A stretch of 64,000 bases of DNA from Diadophis punctatus similis (taxonomy: Eukaryota; Chordata; Lepidosauria; Squamata; Dipsadidae). The position numbers and the translations under genes are program-made. Every line of letters starts with the position of its first letter. Position 1 is the first letter of the stretch. The notes under the pieces were generated by a model, which had not been told where the DNA came from, searched no databases, and worked only from the letters and a program-made list of their open reading frames with translations. This document shows, in pieces, positions 36,241-49,134 of this stretch. Where the stretch lies: contig JALIGW010000001.1 of the NCBI GenBank assembly GCA_023053685.1, forward strand, positions 155,021,466 through 155,085,465, in the 5' to 3' direction.

Positions 36241-38389
36241 CTACATTCAAGTTGGTCTTCTTTCTCTTGGAGTTTATTACTATTTCTATTACCACTAGTA
36301 GTATGATTATAATTACTATCTGTACACATCAATTTGAAGTCACATGCTGAAAGTATGTATAGAGGCACAGGAAATCAATTTCAAAAATGGTTTATCTTAC
36401 TGGCAATTAATTCTAACTGAAATATATGAATTCAGCTATTACTAATCTAGTTCTGGTTCTTGTCTTCACTTGTTTGCAGATTATCTTCTGATATGTCTAA
36501 TCACTTACATACCCTCAAGTGTATCTCTCACACATATTTATGCAGTTGTCAATCTCACCAGGAGTGGTTTGAAATAGAGCTAAAAAATACTAAGTTAGCT
36601 AAATGTATATATAAACTGTCCATTTTACAAGACTGTTGTTGATAGACAGTATAAATAACCTATTCTTTCTGTTATAGGGAATTATCTTAAATTTGAAAAC
36701 ATCTTCATTTCAGGTAAATATATTATTCCTCACAGTACCCAAACAGGTGTGTTTTCATGAATAAAATTCTTAATTTCAGTCTTCAAACTTAATCTTTTAA
36801 AATCGTGCACCATATTTAGAGAATTAATAATCTGAATGGACTGCCGAGAAAAATATAAACATATGCAACCCTTGTTATCTAGGGACCCATAGGACAGAAA
36901 CTTACTGCAAACATAAGATAAGCAACTCCAAAACTAAAGTGCTTTCAAAATGCTATGAGATTTATGCAAATAATTACTAGCATATTTAAACTAAATTTGT
37001 GGGCGGGATATTCTAGACTTTTAACATATTTCATTACACCCCCAAACTGAAAAAAGAAATAGGCATATTAAAGACAAGACACTCACTGGCTCACTAAATT
37101 ATTTATATAGAGGATGGCAGTGTGCCTCCTTAGAAACAATAAATAACATCATCTCAATTTTCTCCCTTATATTATTTATTTTTATATGTAGCTCACCCTA
37201 TTTGAAATTTTTATTTTATGGTAACCATACACACTGATCTTTTGCCATTGGAATTATATTGTGAAAGACCACTGTTTTATCAAATACTAGAAGGTCAAGA
37301 AATACTGAGCACTTAAGATGCTCACTTTATAACTAGTTGTGGTTAAATGCCCAATGCATAATTAGTAGTGTATCCAGTGCTTAGTGCCTATACCTATGAT
37401 ATCTCAATTACAATCATATTAGAATTGTCCCTATTTTGATTACCAGTAAATGCATTAATTTGGTATCCATTTCAATTCATTTATCTTATTTATGTGCATC
37501 ATTCAACAAAATTATATATTGCAAAAATTAATAGTATTAGATTACAGGGGGACAGCAGTTCATTTTTTCAAAGTGTTACAATTTTACCCGTTCCAAAAAT
37601 AAACATATATTCTTCTAAAAATGGGGTGCAGAGACACCGTGTGTAACTTTAAATTAAAAACACTAAGGTTGAGATTCACTTACATAAAGTATATAGTACA
37701 TATTAAAGAAGAATATATTTTGTGTTCATAAGTATAATGTTTCAAACATGAACTGTTTGAACTGTTTCAAACTATGAAACCCAGCCTTGCTGAAATAAAT
37801 GCTATAATTTTTCAGAATTTGGATTGTCTCACACCCCCATCCCAGGAGGCTGTATTAGAACATCAAATGAGAATCTTTAAAATGAAGCATATGGTAGTAG
37901 TGCAACTACATGATCTAAAGACTGGCAATAAAGGATTAAAACACCTATCAACTCAGGTCAGCTTGCATTTTTTTTTTTTTTTTTGCTAATCAGGTTAAAC
38001 AATATGCCTTTATATACAGAATCTAAACTTTCACAGAATATTATGCAATATTAACCATTGGTATACTTTATTATTTCAAACCTAATAATTGGTTTATATC
38101 AGAGAAGAGTAATGCATGACTAATTCCAAAAGTTGATGGCGTTCCAGTTCAACAAGTTAGCCATACATTCTTTACAGCAGTGGTTTGTTTTTACAGCTAA
38201 GCAGGTCAATCTATTGGGTGACTTCTTCATAATTGCTGTTGACAGGCTTCCTGAAATACCTCAAAAAGTAGCTTAGTCTGCACTTCAGAGAGATGCATGT
38301 GCTTCAAACATGATTAGGAAGAAATGCTTTGGATTAAAGGTAGTCCTTGTTTACTGATTACTTCATGGAGCGACTGTTAGTAGTTATTA
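36241..38389 (-). other. intron, no feature recognised
   Basis: AT-rich intron with a T run at 37969-37984. No exon, RNA gene or clean transposon end is seen. Confidence 0.4.
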
Positions 38390-39510
38390 CAGGTGGTCCT
38401 CGACTTAAAACAGTTCGTTTAGTGACCATTCAAAGTTACAGCACCACTGAAAAAAGTGACTTGTGACCATTTTTCAACTTATGACCGTTGCAGCATCCCC
38501 ATGATCACGTGATCAAAATTCAGACATTTGGCAACTGACTCACATTTATGACAGCTGCAGTGTCCTGGGGTCATGTGCACAGGTTCGCCTGGTGCACCAG
38601 TTGCGGCCATACTTGGAGAAGGAGGCTCTACTCACGGTCACTCATGCCCTTGTCACCTCCCGTTTGGACTACTGCAACGCGCTCTACATGGGGCTACCCT
38701 TGAAGAGTATCCGGAGACTCCAGTTGGTGCAAAATGCGGCTGCGCGTGCTGTGGTGGGTGTGCCAAGGTACACCCACGTGACACCTATACTCCGCCAGCT
38801 GCATTGGTTGCCCATTAGTCTCCGGGTCCAATTCAAGGTGTTGATCATCATCTTTAAAGCCCTTCATGGCTTAGGACCAGGTTATCTCCGGGACCGCATT
38901 CTGCCTCATACTTCCCTCTGACCGGTTAGGGCCACAGAGTTGGCCTCCTCCAGCTCCCGTCAGCCAAGCAATGCCGGCTGGCGGGTCCTAGGGGGAGAGC
39001 CTTCTCTGTGGCCGGCCCCGCGCTCTGGAACCAACTCCCTCCAGAGACCCGAACCATCCCCACCCTGCTGGCCTTCCGAAAAGCCGTTAAAACATGGCTC
39101 TTCCTGCAGGCAGGGGGTAGAGCTTAACTCCATCTGCACTCTCCCCCGGGTATGTCTGGTGATTGAATGGTTCTTTTATATTGTAATTTTTAATTTTTAT
39201 ATTTTGATTTTAATTGAATTTATTGGTTTTCTTGTATTTTTCCTGTGTTGTAAGCCGCCCTGAGTCCCTCGGGAGTGGGGCGGCATATAAGAAACCATAA
39301 ATAAATAAATAAATAAATAAATGTGATCCCTTTGGCGACCTTCTGACAAGCAAAGTCAATGGGGAAGCCAGATTCACTTAAAAACATGTTACTAACTTAA
39401 GAACTACAGTGGTTCAGTTAATTTAACAACTGTTGTAAAACAGGGGAAAACTCACTTGATAAATGTCTCATTTAGCAACAGAAATGTTGGGCATTAGTCG
39501 AGGACAACCT
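38390..39510. mobile_element. pogo/Tigger-like MITE split by a LINE insertion
   Basis: The left part 38390-38577 starts CAGGTGGTCCTCGACTTA and runs to GGGGTCATGTG. The right part resumes at 39321 with GTGATCCCTTTGGCGACCTTC and ends near 39510 with AGTCGAGGACAACCT. Compared with the uninterrupted copy at 3712 (GGGGTCATGTGATCACCTTT), the break lies exactly within ATGTGATC. Confidence 0.75.
38578..39320 (+). mobile_element. L2/CR1-like LINE 3' end (RT C-terminus plus 3'UTR)
   Basis: A 109-codon frame (38592-38921) encodes LDYCNALYMGLPLKSIRRL, QLVQNAAARAVVG, LHWLPISLRVQFK and FKALHGLGPGYL, the C-terminal end of L2/CR1-group reverse transcriptases. The 3'UTR ends with TTGTAAGCCGCCCTGAGTCC, GGGCGGCATATAAG and an (AAAT)n tail. 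The insert is flanked by ATGTG on both sides (38573-38577 and 39321-39325), a short target duplication. This is the best-preserved LINE fragment in the window, so probably one of the youngest. Confidence 0.85.
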
Positions 39511-39856
39511 CGGCTTACAGTCGAGGTGCTAAAGGTAGAGGTGCAGTGCTAAAAAATATTTTTTGAAAACCAATCCTTGCATTTACACGGCAGCATCTCA
39601 CAGTGATGTGATCACCATTCAGGTGCTTTGCAACCAGCATACATTTTTGCTTGCAGAGTTAATACTGTACAATATGGAAGGTCAAAGTAAAATTGTACGT
39701 CATAATCATGTGATTTTTCACTTAACAACCATGTCACTTTGCTTAATGACTGAAAGCCATTACAAAGCCATTGTGAGCCCAGTGGCAGTCATGTGATTTT
39801 CTGCTTACAGCCCAAGTTGCCAGTCTCAATTTTGATTGCTAAGCAAGGATTACCTG
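39507..39856. mobile_element. pogo/Tigger-like MITE (family B), diverged
   Basis: It starts within CCTCGGCTTACAGTCGAGG and ends GCAAGGATTACCTG followed by TA. Internal CACTTAACAACCATGTCACTTTG is family-typical. It adjoins the copy at 38390 back to back. Confidence 0.62.
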
Positions 39857-40084
39857 TACATATAACGACAGCACTTCTCTATTGTTCATTTGAGAAAGGA
39901 TGTTGCTGCTTTTATGAACAGCAGAAAAGTGCTGTGTTCGTGCAAGCTCTGAAGTATTTCTTCTGAAGCATTCAGGAAACATTCACAATCCAACATATAA
40001 TGTTTAGTTGGAATTAATGATATGCAATTCCTGAGAAACCAGGAAGGATCTTGCGAATAAGAAAAGAAAAACCTCTTTCTTATT

Positions 40085-40720
40085 TTTTGAATTCGATGAC
40101 CAGTAGTGACACTTGCAAAAATGACATTTCAAAGGATTTTTGAAGCAATGGGAAAGAAGTTTGTAGATACCATGATAGCAACAATATCTGCTCTAAGAAG
40201 CGCACAATTTAAAAGAGATCTTAAAAAAGAAATGAAAGGTGTAATGGAGAATAATTCGAAAGAATTCACTGATTGACAGAATTGAAGAGAAAAAACAAAC
40301 TCCAACCTAGGCAGAAACACTGAAAATGAAATAGAAGTTGTGTACTATAAGATAGATATGAAATTAAAGTGGAAATACAAACTATAAGCCAAGAGATGAA
40401 AAATGACGGTAATGATTCATTACTGGATTTACAAAAGAGAGCTGTTAAAACCGTAAAAAAAAAAAAACTCCTGAGATGGGAGAAAGAAAATTTTGATGGA
40501 GATCAAATCTTATGACAGCATTTTAATGAAGCAGAGATTAAGAATGTTAGGAGCCAAAGAAAGGAATATAAAGCTGATCTGTTTGATCAGGGTTAAGAAA
40601 TATGTTTTAGGAAAGTTCTGGGAAAAATAAAACTTTATTTTTGCTGATACTAGACAGAAATGTGAATAGATTTTGAATTTGTGGAAGATAAGCATTGAGA
40701 TATGGGAATAAGTGATTTAT
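40085..40720 (+). mobile_element. possible L1 ORF1-like relic
   Basis: A lysine/glutamate-rich broken frame (FQRIFEAMGKKFVDTM, LRSAQFKRDLKKEMKGVMEN) resembles the coiled-coil part of L1 ORF1, and later text is A-rich and frame-broken. No diagnostic motif survives, so this is a weak call. Confidence 0.3.
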
Positions 40721-40803
40721 GCAATGTAATATCAAAAAGGGTGGAGAAATGCTAAATAAATCTGCTTATATTTGTAAAGAAAATCAAAAGTCATTTCTTT
40801 AAA

Positions 40804-40884
40804 TCCTTCCTTCCTTCCTTCCTTCCTTCCTTCCTTCCTTCCTTCCTTCCTTCCTTCCTTCCTTCCTTTCCTTCCTTCCTTCCC
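40804..40884. repeat. (TTCC)n microsatellite
   Basis: About 20 tandem TTCC units with a few interruptions near the right end (TTTCC, TCCCTCCC). Confidence 0.95.
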
Positions 40885-42334
40885 TCCCTATTTATGTTCT
40901 TTTCCATTGCTAAATCTGTAATAAATAGTAATTTCATTTTTTTCTTAAAAAAAAGAATAACAAAAATACAATCCCCCCAAAGATGGCATTTCCTGTTATC
41001 CCCTGCATCCTTTGAACATGCTCACAAAGACAAAGAACCATTATCAACTGCTATACTGACATCGATAACTAGATGGAAAATATAACTTTAATGAAGAAAA
41101 AGTGTGCTGTTTTAACTTCAGATGGCTCATGACAACAGATATTGCTACTTACACAGAGTTGACTTACACATTATGCACAATAAATGACAAAAATAGGATA
41201 TGGCAGTGTTTAGGTGGATAAATTATTATCCTCAACATATATAAATATTATCCATGTATGTTTGGGTAATGCTGATGAATAGGAAAGAGAATCTATGTGA
41301 AAATACCAATATACTCTGGCTACGTTGCATCGTGGGACACATTCTTCCTTGGGACCTGCAATATTCATCTAAGATATAGATGCAATTTAATTTAATTTAT
41401 TAATATAATGTAATGATTAAAGAATTACTTTTGGACTGGGGTGATATGTTCCTTCCACCGCTCCTGTACTCATATCTGAAAAGTGAGCTGATCATTAGCT
41501 CTCAGCCTAATGTATCTCATAAAGCACCTGTGTGAATAGGATAAACGATGGTCCTTCAAAAAAGAATTGGTTATAACTGTGATAAATTGCAGAAGTAACT
41601 GTATTTGCATATTCAGAATCCCATAAAATTATACGTAGAGAGTTTTAGGATGAAAGACAATAAAATATAGAAAATAAGTAACAACAAGAGAGACGTAATG
41701 ATTTAAATTCAAAACTGTGCAGAACAAAACTGTGTGCCTTGGATTTTCATGGGGGTGTGGGAAGGTAAATTCTGCCCATTTCTCCTGCCCTTTGTGCATC
41801 AGGATTTTGGCTCAAAATTGCTGGGATCACAATTAGTGGGAGGTGTTGATGAAAGGAAACAAATTCAAAGGAAAAATATTGCCTCTCCTTTTTTCAACAT
41901 ATAGAAGTGTCCACTTAGTGGAGCACAAAACTCTGCTGGCTTTAATTCACTTCCATGAGTGTGAAACAGAAGATTTAATTTCATCACTTTCCAAAAAGAT
42001 CTCCGAAGAGTCCCATAAAAACGGTTCTTTGTAAAAAAAAAAAGTTTGACAATTTCAAAGAAACGTAATAAAGACTGAAAATCTTGGAACTAAGAGGTGA
42101 TTTTTTTTCTCACGAAACACAGCATAGCAATCCCTTTCAAAATGTCTTCCAAATAAGTATCAACACACAAAAAAAACACCTGCCCAAAAAACCCCCAAAT
42201 ATACACAACAATTTCTGCCACAAATGTAATAGTTTCTTAGAAACTAAATAGAAAAATTCACCAGTATTTGCCATCGGTATAAACCAAAAGGAAATAATCA
42301 TACATTTACATATTAAAATTAATTAGTAACTTAC
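40885..42334 (-). other. intron, no feature recognised
   Basis: AT-rich intron immediately downstream (in gene direction) of exon 42335-42424. Nothing else is supported. Confidence 0.4.
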
Positions 42335-42424
42335 CTCTGGAAATTTTAATTTTAATGTCTGATGCATTTCCCTAAAGCGGCTATATCTCCTGAATATAGC
42401 CCATGTCTCGTCTAGGACTGATAT
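42335..42424 (-). CDS. KIF16B: KIF16B exon: PX domain core with RRYSRF
   Basis: A 90-nt, phase 0/0 exon of 30 codons with acceptor AAAACAG and strong donor GAG|GTAAGTT. It encodes ISVLDETWAIFRRYSRFREM and then a helix HQTLKLKFPE. RRYSRF is the PX signature in which the first Arg contacts the 3-phosphate of PtdIns3P and the aromatic stacks under the inositol ring. The residues needed for endosome binding are intact. It joins exon 43939-44061 upstream and, across 21.5 kb, exon 20704-20787 downstream. Confidence 0.96.
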
Positions 42425-43289
42425 CTGTTTTGTAAAAGTAAACAATATAATTAACAGAAAAGGAACATAAAGATTTATATTACAAGGCTTCTCATAATGG
42501 ATAATTTTCCTTGACTAAGCATGATTACTCACACACCAAAATTTGACTTGGAGCAGAATAAACGAATGTTTTCCGTTTGCTGGGAGAGACTGAATATGTA
42601 ATTGCATTAGCATGGAAGTCATTTTCCCATGAGGTAATTCTATGATTATGGGCACATTTGTTGTAAGGAGGGCTATTTTTGTGACTTTTTATCACTTGAC
42701 ATTACCTCAACCAGGAGGTAAAATGCCAATTATCTGGATAAGTTATGCAATCAAAATGGAATAGGAATACTACTGAATTAGATCATACAATGGAAAACAT
42801 ATGCATCAGCATTAACTGATTAAACAAATAAGTATTTGTAAGTGAACAGCATTATCAACAGGATCTTGCTGCTTTCCCTCAAAATGAGGAAAGAAGGAAT
42901 TGCCCCTTCTAGCAGCATATGTGATGCCATGAAGCATGCAGTAAAGGATTAGGATGCAATGAGAGGCTACAAAGCTGCTATCATCAGTCTCATCTCCTTT
43001 TTATTTTCACCTCTGGGGAGTTTCTTTTGAGAGCAGGCCATCAAAATTTCATCTTTTAATGTGTGCCAGTGTGTTCTCAGAAAAAAGTGATAATAATGGT
43101 TATCTTATCTAATCTCATCCCTCCTATCGTATCCTATCGTATCCTTCCTCAACTTTGAATATCACTTCAAGAGAGCTGGTATGATACAATAAACCCAACG
43201 GAGTAAAACAGTGGAGAATATAAAGCTGAAGACTATCCTAATTTATCAAGATTCTTGGGATTATACCAAACTTCTATACTTAGTAAATA
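42425..43289 (-). other. intron, no feature recognised
   Basis: A short intron segment, with a TATCG/TATCC pentamer patch at about 43123-43145. Confidence 0.4.
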
Positions 43290-43460
43290 AAAGGTAAAGG
43301 TAAAGGTTTCCCCTGTCCAGTCGTGTCCAATTCTGGGGGGGGGGGCGATGCTCATCTCCATTTGTTAGTCGAGGGAGCCAGTGATGTCCAAAGAAATTTC
43401 CGTAGTCAGTATGACTATATGCCGAGATGCAGGGAACGCTGTTACCTTCCTACGAAATAT
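43290..43460 (+). mobile_element. SINE-like interspersed repeat
   Basis: It opens with AAAGGTAAAGGTAAAGG and TTTCCCCTGTCCAGTCGTGTCC, then a G run, GATGCTCATCTCCATTTGTTAGTCG and CGCTGTTACCTTCC. This composite is common in squamate genomes as I remember them. The exact family name is uncertain. Confidence 0.62.
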
Positions 43461-43938
43461 TTTGTATTCTTACTACTTAGTATAGTATACTGAGAATACT
43501 TCTTAGATGTTCTACTTATACTCGTCAAGTTTGCATATTTGTATCTTCTTTAGTCTCTTACTTCAACTATTTAAAACATTCCCTCCATACCTGCCCTAAT
43601 CAGTGTTCTGAGGTATGCATTTGACTGGGCCAAACTGGTGCCATATCTTGTAGAAATGCTTTCCAGTAGGATGCTAGAAACAACTCAAAATCTCCTAACA
43701 GAAGGGGTCCTGACTCACAGTTTATGACTGCTGTTCAAGGAATGGGCACACTCCTTGATAGTCATGCTCCCTCCCTCTGAGCAGAGAAAGTAAAGGATGA
43801 TTATGTGTTACAATCTAGCTTCACTCTTCGCTTCCCAAACTGAACCTTTTCCATAAGAAGGTATAAAACATGCAAATATTCCATATGTAGACAAATAATG
43901 CACGCCAACAAAAATATAAAAATATATAAATATCTTAC

Positions 43939-44061
43939 CTTGATTTCATATTCATAATGCTCATCCTTTCCCTGTCCACAAAGGACATAACGTGGGATGC
44001 TAATTTTAACTGGATTCTTTACATCATCTGGATTTGTTTTAACAGGGCGACAGAACATGCG
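43939..44061 (-). CDS. KIF16B: KIF16B exon: start of PX domain
   Basis: A 123-nt, phase 0/0 exon of 41 codons with acceptor TTTGATAG and donor AAG|GTAAGAT. It encodes RMFCRPVKTNPDD, then NPVKISIPRYVLCGQGKDEH and YEYEIK. VKISIPRYVLCGQGK is the first beta strands of the KIF16B PX domain and is specific enough to name the gene. It is spliced from exon 56522-56572 across a 12.5 kb intron that contains the alternative exon 53199-55259. Choosing between these two acceptors decides whether the motor carries a PX domain. Confidence 0.96.
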
Positions 44062-47000
44062 CTATCAAATGAATATTAAAAGGAAATTAAATACTGCATT
44101 TCATAAATAGTATTGCATGAAACCAGAATATGTTATTTAATAGGAAAAAAAATAAGGTTTAGTTAGATAATTAAGGATTTATGCGATAGCAAAGTATAGT
44201 TCGCTCATGAATGGTCAACATTACTTTCAAATACAGAATAGCTACTGAAGAATACCACTGCAAAATGTGTCTTATGCTTTATGTAACTTCAGTAGAAGTA
44301 AAAGGCTTGTATCCACACTTTGCACAGCAGAAATTGCACTAATAGTATAACCCCACCAGTAGAAGGAGACAAATTTCTTCTTTCTGTTCTGGAGATTGGG
44401 CGACCTTCTGAAAACAGAAGGTGATGGGAGAAAAGGAAGAACTGAATAACGTGAACTCTACTGGACCTCAAGTACTATAGATAAAAGAGGAACTTCCTTG
44501 TGTAGAATAGCTCTGGGTACAATTCACAATCAAAAGCTTTTAAGATCAGAAACATGTTTTTTATGATCAGAGAAAAAATGTTAGTATGTAATAGATATCA
44601 AGCAACACTTTTAGTAATCTGGAAATTTTGCAAACATTTTATTCCTTTAAAAAAGCACTTTGTTATCTTGTAACTTAATAACATTCTAATCATATTTCAT
44701 CATAGAGCAAACAACAAAAATCATACAGCCTCTGCAGATTAAGCTCCATATATTCCTAACTTTGAATCTAACAGTGAACAAGAGGATCTGATGAGTGGAA
44801 TCTTTAGATTTTTTTCAGATATTATACTGTTTACCGAAGTTGTTCATGAATACAAAAGAATACAGAGACAAGCTTCCCATTAAACATTTATTGCAAAACC
44901 TTCTGTTTGAAATCCAGGGGCAAGATCAAAACCAACAAAATTATATAGTCATTTTCTATATTTATTGTCTGGAGCAGTATCCATCACTGACAGCTTACCA
45001 AAATTAGATGTCACTGAAATGTTTATAGCTCTAGAACAATTCCACCAGCTTTAAACAAGGAGAAAATTTATTGTAAAAGTGACTCTTGTAATCACATCAG
45101 ATCCTAGAAAGACAGCCTTGAAAATGTGTTATCACAGGGAATAAGAAATAGCATTGTTCTATTACTTGCAACATCAACTTTAGCCTGAATAAACATTTCT
45201 CAGGAATGGTGGTTGGTTCTAAGGTAACATTTGGTTTAGGAATACACATTCAGCAAGCGACATGATTAAAGGTGTAGGATGCACCAACAAAAATGATTTT
45301 AGATTTTTTTAAAAATTTACAGAAATAAAAAAACACTAAAATGTGAATATAAAATAATATAAATCTTATATTACTATTTAAAAGAAAAAGTTTTAAATCA
45401 TAACAGATTTTAAAACTTCAAACACCTGGGGGAGCAGTAGTAGAAAAATCTTAGTGACTAAGGAAAGAGAGAAAAGAATTAACAACAGCTGAATTCCCTC
45501 AATAGAGGGCAACAGTGCGAGCCATCTAATTTCAAAAAGGTGGGAAAAGCCAGGTGGATATCAAAGAAAGGGCAGGTTCATATATGGATAGATGTTCCTT
45601 CACTGGAATTCTTTTATAACATACATTAAGGCTCTCTGTATCATGGAGGAAACTGCATTGATTTGCTAAGACTTCTTTCAAACAAACATGAATGAAATGA
45701 TTTAAAGTATCCCGAAAGAATGACAACGGCTATGGAGAAAATTAATTATTCTGAACCTATACTTATTTGTCCCCTATCCCATTTTAATTAATATGCTAAT
45801 TTTTTACATGTTATAACTCATTTTCTATTTTTCTGATCAAAAGTTGATGTATGAAAGGCCTATTGTCACTGTGAACTTCCAAGATTTCAAAACTTACACA
45901 GTGTGTTTTTGTTGGGTTTTCCAAGTTTTCTCTGTGTTAATATTTCTTTTTAACAATCTTTTTGTTTGCATAAATATTTCTTTGGATTGTGTCTTTGAAT
46001 AATGTGGATAGTCTGGAAACCCCTGACAAAGGAAAACAAATCTTAGTTAAACTCACAAGACTCAAGGCTCTTGCATCTTTGCAAGAGACATATAACTACT
46101 GATGATAAAGGTTAGATAGCAGAAAGATTGGATGGGCTAAGTTTATATTAGTAGTTTTACCCCCCAAAAAGTATGACCCTTTTAATAAAGACATTTTACT
46201 TTATGTTGAAAATGATAACAGATATAAAAGGCCATTATCATTATGGTAATTAAGTGTTTTAAAAAATAGTTCCCTCCAGCTAATACTCATGTTCCTAATT
46301 TAGATACTATTGGTGCATTTTATAATTGCCTAAGCCATCTTCTCTTGATTATCTTCCAAAGTTTTGATAATTGGTGGGTATTTTAATCAAATTCTTGATC
46401 CAATTTTAGGCAACATTCATATAAAATTAGTATTCAGTTCAGTTTAACATTGAATGATTAAATGTAAAAGGCTAGTTTAATTGATATGAGTACTTATTAA
46501 ATGACATTACACTTTCTTACATTGGTTATTCTTGTTTGGATTTTAAAGTAAAACATCTTTTCTTTAAAATATAAGTACAGTTACAATATTTATTACAGAT
46601 ATTGTGCTTTTCTTGTTTGGGGGTTGATGAACAATCTAAAACTTCATGATGGGGTTGATGAGCTGAAGAGTTTGGGGACCCCTACTCTAAACTAAATAAC
46701 TCTTGGCACACATAGCTCTTTCTGTAGATGATATATTATTGTTCATTGATAAACCTAAATTTTCCACAGAAAGATTAATTAGTTGAATGGCTTAGATAAT
46801 ACTAATTTATTGGTACTGAAATGATTGCCTTTGGGGAACTGTCCTAGGAGCCTTTAATTTTCCATATCTAAGTTTCTATCACGTATCTTCTTTCTTAGGT
46901 AAATTGAATGCTAGGTTTTGCCTTCATGTAAACTTGCTCTCATGAACCATGCTGGAATTGGTCTTTGATACAAGTAATAAAATGAAGGTTACTAGATTCC

Positions 47001-47554
47001 AAATTCCTTGAAAATAATGAACTATTTATTTCTTTATACTCATTATTACAAAAAGCAATAATGCAATATTTTGCCAAATATCAACCTTAATCATCCTTAA
47101 TTAACATTCTGGAAAATGAAAGCTTGAAAATACCAAGATAATCCTTTTGTGGCAGAGTAAAGCTATACAACTTCATCTCAGGCCTGTTGGAAGATGCAGT
47201 GGAAATCTTGACCTCATGTCTGTAGGCTATCAGACTTTGGATGGAGAAAAACATGTTCATTCAACCCAAACAAGAGAGAGTGATTGTTGATGCATGGAAT
47301 GACTTGATTCCAGTGCTGTACCATTTCTGGCTCTTGATGGCCATGCTCCCTCAGAGGGGGGCAGCATGACCATCAAGTCCTCCTCCTGGACTCAAGAGTC
47401 TTGCTTGAAAGGAGAGAAATAACATGGCCAGGAGGGTTTTTGCATAACTTCAGGTGGTGTACTAATTGCATCCTTATCTGGAACAGGATGGACTGAAGAT
47501 GGTTGCTTATGCCCTCATAATTTCTTGTGATTCACTATACAGCCTTTGAAATTA
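44062..47554 (-). other. intron; one hAT end remnant
   Basis: Mostly AT-rich sequence without features. At about 46640-46686, GGTTGATGAGCTGAAGAGTTTGGGGACCCCTACTCTA looks like a single right end of a hAT element (TTTGGGGACCCCT), with no left partner found. Confidence 0.4.
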
Positions 47555-48050
47555 CCCAGAAACTTAAGCAAGTCCAGCATGCAGCAGTACACACACAGTG
47601 GTCAGTCAAGGCATTGCCACATTATACCTCTGTTGCACAAGCTGTACTGGTGACCATTACGTTTCCAATTGTAATTCAAGATGTTGGTTGTTTCCTAAAA
47701 AGGTCTATTGGCTCTGGGCATTCTGGGGGCCACTTTTTTCCCCCAATAGTTTCAGCCATCCTACCTACATAACCAGGGAAGTCTGCCGAAAATCCCCACT
47801 TATCAGGAGGAATAAGGCGTTCCAATGGCAGGTTAAAATTTCAATTATAGCCTTCTCTGACAGCTTCCATGCCAAAATTTATTTAGTTCCCACCTCACAG
47901 CCTTCCAGAACAGATAAAAACATGGCTCTCCTAGGAGGTGTTTGGGAATTAATTGTTATATCACAGTCCAATAAAACACAATTTCCCTACATTTTTCTCT
48001 TTAAGAATAAAGGAGTTCATGTTTCTCAGAGAATAAGATAATTACTGCAT
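47555..48050 (+). mobile_element. diverged L2/CR1-like LINE RT fragment
   Basis: Aligned by eye to 38690-38860, it has AAGCAAGTCCAGCATGCAGCAG (VQ-AA region) and ATTGTAATTCAAGATGTTGGTTG (the IQFKVL region). Later TTCCAGAACAGATAAAAACATGGCTC matches the 3' region. It is heavily mutated, and the frames across it are broken LINE code. Confidence 0.6.
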
Positions 48051-48219
48051 TTGTATATACCTTCCCATCCCTTTCATTTTTAAAACCGTTATATTTTTTC
48101 CACTAGACCCAAATTAAGTATTTTTTACAACTTGAATTATTTTATGTATACTATGACATAGTAACATCAATTCTTAGCACAAACACATTGGCAAGAATCT
48201 TCTTGAAGAGAAATCTCTG

Positions 48220-48375
<156 letters not shown>

Positions 48376-49134
48376 GGGATGCATGGATCTCCAGTTAAAT
48401 AAAATTCCAATTTATTTAAATAGAATTTTGCATTACTTATTTGTACGTATTTTGGAGCTTGGTTTTATTAAATCATGGTTCCATTTGGCATGTGTGAACT
48501 CATGGTTAGTAACTGAACTTAAGACTACTGTCAGTGTTCTGAATTGGATTGCTACAAGTATTGGTGCTTATATGATGCAATTAATCAGTTTTCACCAGGA
48601 ATCTGTTTTCACAAATTGGCTGATGGTGAATGTGGGGAGACACGATATATGGAGGATATATGGAGATATGAGGTATGGGTTTGAAAGTGAGCTTTGGCTA
48701 GTATCCTTTTGATGAATGGGCAGAGTAAGGTCTAAATTAGAGAGTGGCCTAAGGACAGCTAACAGTTGGACATTAGCTAACAGGGAAGAGGGATTGAGTC
48801 TCTGCATAAGTTCTCATCAGTGAACAATGGGGAGAAAGTTGTATAGCACAAGATAGATCTGTACAAACCACCTGTAATCAGACCACGTTTTGACAAGCAC
48901 TTCCAGACATCAATTAATAGGATTAAATTACTGTCTACTCCTGGAGTCTTTAGGCAGCTTATAAATCCAAATTCCTGATCCTGTTTTTTGCCACCAACAG
49001 GCAGGTAGGCTGCTTTCCTCCCACCCCCATTCCTGATCCTGACTGTGGGAGGAGAAGTGTCCAAATTTACATGGATACTTGAAAGATCATCATCCGTTAC
49101 ACCATTGTGTTGGAGGAGTAATACCACATTAAAA
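48376..49134 (-). other. intron, no feature recognised
   Basis: Open frames on both strands (48383-48807, 48777-49127) have no recognisable motif. The nearby LINE relics suggest old repeat DNA. Confidence 0.35.

Noticed and set aside
38592..38921. 109-codon frame as a host gene
   Set aside because: It encodes the C-terminus of an L2/CR1-like reverse transcriptase and ends in a LINE 3'UTR with an AAAT tail.
47598..48041. 147-codon frame
   Set aside because: It overlaps a diverged LINE fragment in a non-coding frame; no motif was found.
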